From NCBI GenBank assembly GCA_945868555.1, contig CAMBMC010000045.1, positions 1 through 12,290 of the forward strand: a stretch of 12,290 nt of DNA. Direction: 5' to 3'. Below the pieces are notes generated by a model. It saw only the letters and a list, made by a program, of their open reading frames with translations. It was not told the origin of the DNA and did not search any database. The translations under genes were made by a program, and so were the position numbers. This stretch comes from Chitinophaga pinensis (GTDB lineage: Bacteria > Bacteroidota > Bacteroidia > Flavobacteriales_D > Crocinitomicaceae). Of the stretch, positions 6,797-12,290 are shown piece after piece. The stretch's first letter is position 1, and every line of letters starts with the position of its first letter.

Positions 6797-8848
6797 CTAT
6801 TTGGATTGATCTAATTTTCGCACCATTGTCAAGATAGTTGCTAGGGCAACAGTCTCCCCTGTCTCGTCATAGACATCAACCAAGAACTTCACAATTCCTT
6901 TGGCAATATCGTCTTCTGAACGTTTTTCTTGGTCCACTTTTTCTTTCACAGTAAATCGAACACCAAGTGTTGCTCCAGGATATACAGGCTTCGTAAAACG
7001 TGCTTCGTCTAGTCCATAGTTCAACAAAACTGGGCCTTTCTTCGGGTCAACAAACAATCCAGCCGCCTTAGATAAAACGAAATATCCATGTGCCACTCTT
7101 CGTTCAAAAATAGTTCCTTCCAAAGAGGTTGCATCCATGTGGGCATAGAAATTATCCCCTGAAACATTGGCGAAATTGACAATATCCGCATCAGTTACGG
7201 TATGTTTGTGTGTAAACACGGTTTCGCCAACAAGCAACTCTTCGAAGTGCTTTCTAAACACATGAGGATTTGCCTCAGGCATTTCAGCACCCATTTGAAA
7301 TTGCTGGGTAATCTTGGTAATTGTGGTTGGATGACCTTGAATTGCGGTGCGTTGCAAGTAATGCAGAACTCCACGTTTTCCACCCATCTCTTCACCTCCT
7401 CCGGCACGACCCGGACCACCATGTGTTAACAATGGCATCGGCGAACCGTGTCCCGTACTTTCCTTTGCACAGTCTTTGTTCAACACCAAAATACGTCCAT
7501 GCATACTTGCGGCATTTACCACATATTCCATGGCTTCCTCGTCACTTGGCGTCACGATGGATGATACCAAAGATCCCTTCCCCATTTTCGCTAACAAGAT
7601 CGCCTCATCCAAATTCTTGTAAGGCATTACCGTTGCCACTGGTCCGAATGCTTCTATATCGTGCACATCCGTTTGATTGAACGGATCATTGTTTCGGAAT
7701 AAAATTGGAGAGAAAAATGCACCATCTTGAGCATCCGCGCCAATCACGTCGCATTGATTCATATCGCCATAAACAATGGATTGCGATTTCGCCAAAAGCT
7801 CAACATTTGCACGTACACGTTCCACTTGAAGTTTAGATATCAAGGCGCCCATTCTCACACCCTCCACCGATGGATCGCCAATTTTAGTGCTTGCCAATCG
7901 GGCTGCAATCGCTTTTTCTACCTCATCGATGCGGTCTTCCGGAACAATAATTCTTCGAACAGCAGTGCATTTCTGGCCAGCTTTAATGGTTATTTCTTTT
8001 ACGGTTTCTTTAATGAACAAATCAAATTCCACTGTTCCAAGAACAGCTTTTTCACCCAAAATTGTAGCATTCAAGGAATCTGCCTCTAAATTAAAGGCAA
8101 CACTCTCAGCTGCAATTCTGGGATGAGCCTTCAGCATCTTTCCCGTTACTGCACTACCTGTAAAGGTTACCACATCTTCCGATGTTACATGATCGATGAT
8201 TCCACGACCTAAACCGCAGATCAACTGCAAGGAACCTTCAGGTAAAATTTTAGAATCAATGATGTCGCGCACGACAACCTCAGTTAAGAAGCAGGTAAAT
8301 TCAGAAGGCTTAACAATCGCTGGAACCCCTGCCATTAAGTTCACTGCGATTTTCTCCAACATTCCCCAAACAGGAAAGTTAAAAGCATTGATATGTATGG
8401 CGACACCCTCACGAGGCACCATGATGTGGTGACCGATAAATGTTCCATTTTTTGACAAAGGCGCAGCAACACCATCCACATAATAGGGAAGATCTGGAAA
8501 TTGTCGTCGCAATGAGGCGTTTGAGAACAAGTTCCCTATTCCACCTTCAATATCAATCCATGAATCAACGCGAGTTGCACCTGTCCAAGCACTAACTTGG
8601 TAGTATTTTTCCTTTTTTTCCATCAGGTACAGAGCAAGTGCTTTCAACATTCTTCCCCTTTCCTGAAATGTCATTTTACGCAACGTGAAACCGCCTGTTC
8701 GCTTCGCATAGTTTGAAATGTCAGAGAAATCAAGCCCTGCGCTTGATACTTCACCTATTTTCTGACCATTGATGGCATGGAACAATTCAGTTTCTACTCC
8801 TGTCCCGTCAGTCCATTGACCTAAGACATAATTTTGATAGCGTTGCAT
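6797..8848 (-). CDS. paaZ: PaaZ: oxepin-CoA hydrolase / 3-oxo-5,6-dehydrosuberyl-CoA semialdehyde dehydrogenase
   Basis: A 683-residue fusion enzyme of aerobic phenylacetate degradation. It opens the oxepin-CoA ring with its C-terminal hydratase domain and oxidises the resulting aldehyde with its N-terminal NADP-dependent aldehyde dehydrogenase domain, in the cytoplasm. Seen: an ALDH domain at ~1-520 with Asn157 (INAFNFPVWG), FTGS (229-232), Glu255 (NLEADS) and catalytic Cys294 (GQKCTAVRR); and a MaoC-like (R)-hydratase domain at ~535-680 with SGDNFYAH containing Asp565 and His570. E. coli PaaZ is 681 residues with the same order of domains, so this one is full length and all key residues are in place. 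The ATG at 8848 gives an N-terminus (MQRYQNYVLGQW) that fits the family. No other paa genes (epoxidase paaABCDE, paaG, paaF, paaH, paaJ, paaK) are present, so it is either isolated or separated from them. The desaturase follows 67 bases downstream. It is divergent from the adenylate cyclase across 166 bases. Confidence 0.95.
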   Translation of the reverse strand: MQRYQNYVLGQWTDGTGVETELFHAINGQKIGEVSSAGLDFSDISNYAKRTGGFTLRKMTFQERGRMLKALALYLMEKKEKYYQVSAWTGATRVDSWIDIEGGIGNLFSNASLRRQFPDLPYYVDGVAAPLSKNGTFIGHHIMVPREGVAIHINAFNFPVWGMLEKIAVNLMAGVPAIVKPSEFTCFLTEVVVRDIIDSKILPEGSLQLICGLGRGIIDHVTSEDVVTFTGSAVTGKMLKAHPRIAAESVAFNLEADSLNATILGEKAVLGTVEFDLFIKETVKEITIKAGQKCTAVRRIIVPEDRIDEVEKAIAARLASTKIGDPSVEGVRMGALISKLQVERVRANVELLAKSQSIVYGDMNQCDVIGADAQDGAFFSPILFRNNDPFNQTDVHDIEAFGPVATVMPYKNLDEAILLAKMGKGSLVSSIVTPSDEEAMEYVVNAASMHGRILVLNKDCAKESTGHGSPMPLLTHGGPGRAGGGEEMGGKRGVLHYLQRTAIQGHPTTITKITQQFQMGAEMPEANPHVFRKHFEELLVGETVFTHKHTVTDADIVNFANVSGDNFYAHMDATSLEGTIFERRVAHGYFVLSKAAGLFVDPKKGPVLLNYGLDEARFTKPVYPGATLGVRFTVKEKVDQEKRSEDDIAKGIVKFLVDVYDETGETVALATILTMVRKLDQSK

Positions 8849-8963
8849 GTTCTAGAATTTAAAGGTTAAAAATAAAGAATGTAGGGGAATAAGAGCGCAT
8901 AAAAGATGAGGAATAAACTCAGAATTAAACAATTCAACAAATCACCTTTTAGCAAAAAATAAA

Positions 8964-8971
8964 TACATTTA
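8964..8971 (+). promoter_or_regulatory. Weak -7-like box upstream of the adenylate cyclase
   Basis: TACATTTA matches the Bacteroidota -7 box TANNTTTG at all but the last base and lies 43 bases before the cyclase ATG. No -33 TTTG stands at the expected distance. This is a weak candidate in the 166-base divergent paaZ/cyclase region. In that region I see no operator-like palindrome. Confidence 0.25.
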
Positions 8972-9014
8972 TCTCAATTAAAGTGACTAATTTAAGGCCA
9001 CTAATGAATTGATA

Positions 9015-10832
9015 ATGAATCGGATTATCTTACTACTCCTGTGCATGTTAAGCATAGTGGCCCAAGGTCAAAATGACCTTAGACAATTGATTAATGATGG
9101 AAATAATGTTCGCTTTTCAACTAAAGTAAGGATAAAGGCTTTACACAAAGCGGCAGATTTGATTATGAACTCAAATCCGGACAGCTCTTCTATTCTCTTA
9201 GACTCAGCATTTTCATTAATCTCTAAGGCCACAAGCACTGAGTTTCGACAAGCCAACCATTTGATTCGAGCGAAAATCTTTCTCATCCAAGGTATTTACC
9301 CCAAGGCATTGGATTACGCCCAAAAGTCATTGAAATTGTCCGAAGAACTGAATAAAAAACGACTTATTTCGGACTGCTACAGTGTAATTGGTCAAATTTT
9401 CGAACGTAAAGAGAACAATACAAAAGCCGCAGAATACCATAAAAAAGGCTTGCGAATTAATCGAGAACTTGGAGATTCAATTCGCATTTCAAACTCACTA
9501 AGTTTGCTTGGAAACATCTATGGTGCAACAAATCAATATAAGGTTGCACTTCGGTTTTACCACGAAAGTTTAAGTTACATCGACAGCAAGAAGAATGCTG
9601 AACAAGCAGGTGTCGTCTATGGAAATATAGGGTATGTCAATTACGAACAAGGTCTTGAAGCACTCAAGAAAAAGAAGGATGCATCGAATTATTTCGCACA
9701 AGCTATTGAAGCATCACAAAAAGCGAAATCGATTTTTCAATCCATGAATAACCGTAGATTTCAAATTATTGCTGAACTGAACATCGGACTCGTTTACAAC
9801 GAACTGAAAGACTTCAACACAGCAAAAAAGTGGTGTGCTTCGGCGTACAATACAGCAGCTGAGTTGAAAATTCCACCACTAGAAAGAGATGCTTGTGACT
9901 GCCTCTACAAAAGTAACAAAGCACTCGGCAAGAACAACGAGGCTTTAAACTTTTTCGAAATTTACAAAAACTTGAGTGATTCCATCGAGAATCTTGACAA
10001 TGAGCGATCCATGGTGGAGAAAGAGTTGAACTTCAATTATGAAAAGGAGCAATTGGCGGATAGTTTACAATATGCTCAAAAAGAAATAGTCACTGAATCA
10101 CGCATTCAAAGACAGCAAATAGGACTCATCTCATCAGTTGGAATATTATTGCTGATCATCGTGCTGATGGTGGTTGTAGTTCGCGGGAAGAAAAGGTCTG
10201 ACGAGTTGTTGTTGAACATCCTACCCTATGAAACAGCTCAAGAACTAAAGAAAAAAGGCCAGGCAGAGACAAAGAATTTCGAAAATGTAACGGTTCTATT
10301 CACTGATTTCAAAGGTTTTACTACCATTTCTGAACTACTAACACCAAAGGAATTGATCACTGAAATAGATACCTGCTTTAAAGGGATAGACCGCATCATG
10401 TCAAAATATGGAATTGAAAAAATTAAAACCATTGGAGATGCTTACATGGCCGCGGGTGGACTTCCAAAAGAAAATACGACTCACCACATTGATGTCGTGA
10501 TGGCTGCCGAAGAGATTCTACTATTAATGGCTGAACTCAAGCGAGAGCGCATTGAGAAGAACTTGCCTTATTTTGACATTCGCATTGGTATTCATTCAGG
10601 GCCTGTAATTGCAGGTATTGTTGGCATCAAGAAATTCTCGTACGACATCTGGGGAGACACGGTGAACACTGCTTCACGCATGGAGAGTAGCGGAGAAGTG
10701 AATAGAATCAATCTTTCGGGAGCCACACATGAATTGATTAAGGACCTTTATGAATGTGAATATCGCGGGAAAGTCGAAGCAAAAAACAAGGGGAAAATTG
10801 ACATGTACTTTCTCAAAAAGAGAATAAGTTAG
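9015..10832 (+). CDS. TPR-containing membrane class III adenylate cyclase
   Basis: A 605-residue membrane enzyme predicted to make cAMP from ATP. Seen in order: signal peptide at ~1-19 (ends VAQGQ); TPR-like repeats at ~75-315; a coiled-coil stretch at ~320-365; one TM helix at ~369-389; and a cytoplasmic class III cyclase domain at ~423-600. Catalytic residues are complete: metal-binding Asp431 (LFTDFKGFT) and Asp475 (IGDAYMAAGG), adenine-selecting Lys471 and Asp544 (YDIWGDTVN), and transition-state Asn551 and Arg555 (NTASRMES). Lys471/Asp544 point to ATP and not GTP as substrate. The NILP motif before the domain (401-404) is typical of the family's linker. I chose ATG at 9015; a TTG two codons earlier (9009) is in frame but would add only two residues. 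The architecture matches the TPR kinase at 3581-1713 with the output domain exchanged. The ligand and the cAMP receiver are not in the window. Confidence 0.93.
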   Translation: MNRIILLLLCMLSIVAQGQNDLRQLINDGNNVRFSTKVRIKALHKAADLIMNSNPDSSSILLDSAFSLISKATSTEFRQANHLIRAKIFLIQGIYPKALDYAQKSLKLSEELNKKRLISDCYSVIGQIFERKENNTKAAEYHKKGLRINRELGDSIRISNSLSLLGNIYGATNQYKVALRFYHESLSYIDSKKNAEQAGVVYGNIGYVNYEQGLEALKKKKDASNYFAQAIEASQKAKSIFQSMNNRRFQIIAELNIGLVYNELKDFNTAKKWCASAYNTAAELKIPPLERDACDCLYKSNKALGKNNEALNFFEIYKNLSDSIENLDNERSMVEKELNFNYEKEQLADSLQYAQKEIVTESRIQRQQIGLISSVGILLLIIVLMVVVVRGKKRSDELLLNILPYETAQELKKKGQAETKNFENVTVLFTDFKGFTTISELLTPKELITEIDTCFKGIDRIMSKYGIEKIKTIGDAYMAAGGLPKENTTHHIDVVMAAEEILLLMAELKRERIEKNLPYFDIRIGIHSGPVIAGIVGIKKFSYDIWGDTVNTASRMESSGEVNRINLSGATHELIKDLYECEYRGKVEAKNKGKIDMYFLKKRIS

Positions 10833-10841
10833 CTCCCGAAT

Positions 10842-11834
10842 TTATACAAAAACAAACTCCTCCTCATGCCTACTGATGTAGTCGAGCAGTTCCATGACTT
10901 CATTCAAATCTGTTGATGTCACCAACTTCATTCGAAATTCCTTGAAATGAGAAATTCCTTTGAAATAATTGGTGTAGTGACGCTTCATTTCAGCAATTCC
11001 GAGCACTTCACCTTTCCAGTTGACTGACATTTGAAGGTGGTCGCGTGCTGCCTCTACACGTTCTGTCAACCCTGGAGCTGCCAAATGTGTGCCCGTGGCC
11101 ATAAAGTGCTTTATTTCGTTGAAAACCCAAGGGTATCCAATACTCGCGCGGCCAATCATGATTCCGTCGACACCGTAGCGCTGTCTGTATTCCACTGCTT
11201 TTTCTGGGGTATCTATATCTCCATTTCCAAAAACAGGAATGCGCATGCGCTGGTTGTTTTTCACTTCTCCGATCAAGGTCCAATCTGCATCGCCCTTGTA
11301 CATCTGTTTTCGTGTGCGGCCATGAATTGAAATCGCCTCAATACCCACATCTTGCAATCGCTCTGCAGTTTCCAAAATGTATTTGGTATCATCATCCCAG
11401 CCAAGTCGAGTTTTAACCGTGACGGGAAGATTGGTAGCGTTCACAATTTCTTGTGTCATTCTTACCATCTTTGGAATATCTTGTAAAATTCCAGCGCCGG
11501 CACCCTTGCATGCGACCTTTTTCACGGGACAGCCGTAGTTGATATCAATAATGTCGGGATTAACCTTTTCGATGATCTCGGCCGCCTGCCTCATGCTTTC
11601 TATTTCAGATCCAAAAATTTGAATTCCTACAGGACGTTCATATTCAAAAATATCAAGCTTCTGAACGCTCTTCACCGCATCACGAATGAGGCCTTCGGAT
11701 GAGATAAACTCCGTGTACATCAGATCAGCGCCATTCTTCTTGCACAAGGCACGAAAAGGCGGATCACTCACATCCTCCATCGGTGCAAGCAACAAAGGAA
11801 ATTCTCCCAATTCTATGTTTCGGATTTTTACCAC
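10842..11834 (-). CDS. dusB: tRNA-dihydrouridine synthase DusB
   Basis: An FMN-dependent enzyme that reduces specific uridines in the D-loop of tRNA to dihydrouridine. Seen: a TIM-barrel start with LLLAPMEDVSDPPFR; NYGCPVKKV with catalytic Cys102 (numbered from the GTG start); VKTRLGWDDD; the ISIHGRTR phosphate/tRNA-contact motif; and VFGNGDI plus DGIMIGRASIGYPW near the C-terminus of the barrel, followed by a helical domain. I chose the GTG at 11834 (330 residues), giving VVKIRNIELGEFPLLLAPM, which fits the family start. An ATG at 11882 is also in frame and would add 16 residues, but an exact promoter box lies inside that extension. The gene converges with the adenylate cyclase, with 9 bases between the stops and no terminator hairpin there. 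In many bacteria dusB precedes fis or similar genes; here it appears to be transcribed alone. Confidence 0.93.
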   Translation of the reverse strand: MVKIRNIELGEFPLLLAPMEDVSDPPFRALCKKNGADLMYTEFISSEGLIRDAVKSVQKLDIFEYERPVGIQIFGSEIESMRQAAEIIEKVNPDIIDINYGCPVKKVACKGAGAGILQDIPKMVRMTQEIVNATNLPVTVKTRLGWDDDTKYILETAERLQDVGIEAISIHGRTRKQMYKGDADWTLIGEVKNNQRMRIPVFGNGDIDTPEKAVEYRQRYGVDGIMIGRASIGYPWVFNEIKHFMATGTHLAAPGLTERVEAARDHLQMSVNWKGEVLGIAEMKRHYTNYFKGISHFKEFRMKLVTSTDLNEVMELLDYISRHEEEFVFV

Positions 11835-11838
11835 GGTG

Positions 11839-11870
11839 CAAAGATACGCTTTGGATTTCAGGACATCAAG
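11839..11870 (-). promoter_or_regulatory. dusB promoter (Bacteroidota type)
   Basis: On the minus strand 11846-11839 reads TATCTTTG, an exact TANNTTTG -7 box. CTTG at 11870-11867 is a partial -33 element 20 bases upstream (19 is ideal). The box ends only four bases before the GTG at 11834, so the mRNA would have almost no leader. This argues against the longer start at 11882. Confidence 0.55.
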
Positions 11871-11885
11871 ATAATAAGACATTAA

Positions 11886-11922
11886 GACAAAAGACTCGTC
11901 AGCCGCAGCGGGGTCTTTTGTC
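11886..11922. repeat. Inverted repeat (10-bp arms) upstream of dusB
   Basis: GACAAAAGAC (11886-11895) pairs perfectly with GTCTTTTGTC (11913-11922) around a 17-base GC-richer loop. A G.T and a G-C pair could extend the stem inwards. No T-run follows on either strand, so it is not an ordinary terminator. The right arm is repeated at 12035-12047. Confidence 0.6.
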
Positions 11923-12047
11923 CTTCAAAGCTCAAAGAGCGAAGAAGTGTCCAATTACGAGTTACGAATTACGAATTACGAATTTAGTGGCTTTAGCGAA
12001 GTGAGAATCAGTCTTAACATCTTGATATCCAAAAGGTCTTTTGTCCT
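11912..12047. repeat. Direct repeat GGTCTTTTGTCCT, two copies
   Basis: The 13-base word occurs at 11912-11924 and again at 12035-12047, 123 bases apart. The related words ATCTTGATATCC (12020-12031) and, on the other strand, ATCTTGATGTCC (near 11873-11862) show that the stretch consists of degenerate copies of one intergenic repeat family. No coding function is apparent. Confidence 0.55.
11955..11982. repeat. Tandem heptamer TTACGA(G/A), four copies
   Basis: Four head-to-tail 7-base units: TTACGAG once (11955-11961), then TTACGAA three times (11962-11982). They lie in the non-coding stretch between dusB and the small RNA candidate. I recall similar heptamer runs between genes in other flavobacterial genomes, but not a function. 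Confidence 0.7.
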
Positions 12048-12060
12048 GCTTCGCTTAAGC

Positions 12061-12087
12061 AAAAAAGGAGCACTTGATGTACTCCTT
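12061..12087 (-). terminator. Intrinsic terminator of the small RNA candidate
   Basis: On the minus strand AAGGAGTAC and GTGCTCCTT form a 9-bp stem (one G.U pair) around the loop ATCAA, followed by four more T, making six T in a row, then G. Read from the plus strand the stem has a C/A mismatch and no T-run follows, so it works only for minus-strand transcription. Confidence 0.72.
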
Positions 12088-12160
12088 ATTTGTTACCTAA
12101 CCTAAACCTAACTAAAACTACTGCTGTTTATGAATTACGGGAACCACCCCGTTTGTTTTA
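12061..12160 (-). ncRNA. Candidate free-standing small RNA, about 100 nt
   Basis: Read on the minus strand, an exact -7 box (12173-12166) is followed at about 12160 by a probable transcript start and then a 5' hairpin: ACGGGG, loop TGGT, TCCCGT (12152-12137). A ~45-base unpaired stretch with TTAGG-like repeats follows, then a 9-bp terminator stem with a T-run ending at 12061. Both stems contain one G.U pair when read as minus-strand RNA, which becomes A-C in plus-strand RNA. This supports transcription from the minus strand. I see no start codon with a sensible reading frame in it. The transcript ends about 215 bases before the dusB promoter box, so it is not a dusB leader. I do not recognise the family; 6S-like or Flavo-1-like RNAs would be the first comparison, but it looks short for 6S RNA. 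Confidence 0.5.
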
Positions 12161-12165
12161 TGAAT

Positions 12166-12173
12166 CAAAGATA
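12166..12173 (-). promoter_or_regulatory. -7 promoter box of the small RNA candidate
   Basis: The minus strand reads TATCTTTG, an exact TANNTTTG and identical to the dusB box. No good TTTG is visible at -33 (around 12193-12197), so the promoter may be weak or activator-dependent. Confidence 0.45.
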
Positions 12174-12290
12174 TCGTCAAGTTTGGACAGAGGAATAGAA
12201 ATAGCTCACCCACTCATGCACTTTCAGCATTACTACGTATGAAGAATACGTGTTTATACTTAGTGCCTCCATTTTATATTGAAATGAACG

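Larger units (their letters stand above)
11883..12290. other. Non-coding right end: repeats plus small RNA candidate
   Basis: I see no convincing protein gene in these ~400 bases. 11883-12060 is repeat-derived (inverted repeat, direct repeat, heptamers, and a short TGCTT/AAGCA stem near 12046-12060). 12061-12173 holds the small RNA candidate with its promoter. From 12290 down to the TGA at 12179-12177 the minus strand is open in one frame for 37 codons with an internal ATG at 12272. This could be the tail of a gene entering from the right, but the length is compatible with chance. Confidence 0.6.

Noticed and set aside
7321..7680. Plus-strand open frame of 119 codons opposite paaZ (and similar ones at 7727-8089 and 7887-8126)
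   Set aside because: These are antisense shadows of a well-conserved enzyme gene, with low-complexity or unlikely protein sequence.
11008..11330. Open frames on both strands within dusB
   Set aside because: They overlap conserved DusB motifs in the true frame and have no protein-like character.
12130..12198. Plus-strand 22-codon frame starting ATG at 12130
   Set aside because: It runs antisense through the small RNA hairpin and promoter box, whose G.U pairs favour the minus strand, and the peptide has no features.
12177..12290. Minus-strand open frame from the right edge, 37 codons, ATG at 12272, ending at TGA 12179-12177
   Set aside because: It is short enough to be open by chance, has no recognisable motif and no promoter in view. 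It could still be the tail of a gene beyond the window.

Overview
The window looks like chromosome of a Bacteroidota bacterium, most likely Flavobacteriia/Flavobacteriales (a Fluviicola/Crocinitomicaceae-like genome is my best guess). The reasons are: AT-rich DNA without Shine-Dalgarno sequences; several exact matches to the Bacteroidota -7 promoter box TANNTTTG; periplasmic TPR sensor proteins with a single membrane segment; a flavobacterial-type carotenoid desaturase; a DusB with the Bacteroidota-like start region; and heptamer repeats between genes. I see no phage, transposase, CRISPR, tRNA or rRNA.

Layout. 52-1716 (+) is an AlgI-like MBOAT O-acyltransferase. It meets a minus-strand signalling block tail to tail, and the two stop codons overlap. 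In transcription order that block holds a short histidine-kinase paralogue with a decayed ATP-binding region (5057-4035), an unknown 114-residue protein (3922-3578), and a complete TPR histidine kinase (3581-1713). The last two overlap as TTGA (TTG start on TGA stop). Further right on the minus strand are a CrtI/CrtD-type carotenoid desaturase (6729-5254) and PaaZ (8848-6797). A divergent plus-strand gene (9015-10832) encodes a TPR-TM class III adenylate cyclase. It converges with dusB (11834-10842, minus), leaving 9 bp between the stops.

The last ~450 bases contain no convincing protein gene but are not empty. They hold the dusB promoter, an inverted repeat with a further direct copy of one arm, a four-copy heptamer repeat, and what looks like a free-standing small RNA gene on the minus strand (about 12160 to 12061) with its own -7 box, a 5' hairpin and an intrinsic terminator. 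Both stems contain a G.U pair only when read from the minus strand, which supports that direction.

Together: two membrane signalling routes share one sensory design (signal peptide, TPRs, coiled coil, one TM) but have different outputs, phosphotransfer and cAMP. No response regulator or cAMP-binding regulator is in the window. The remaining genes are single members of larger pathways (cell-surface acylation, carotenoids, phenylacetate degradation, tRNA modification) without their usual partners nearby. The most original items are the small RNA candidate and the degenerate-kinase / small-protein / kinase locus.
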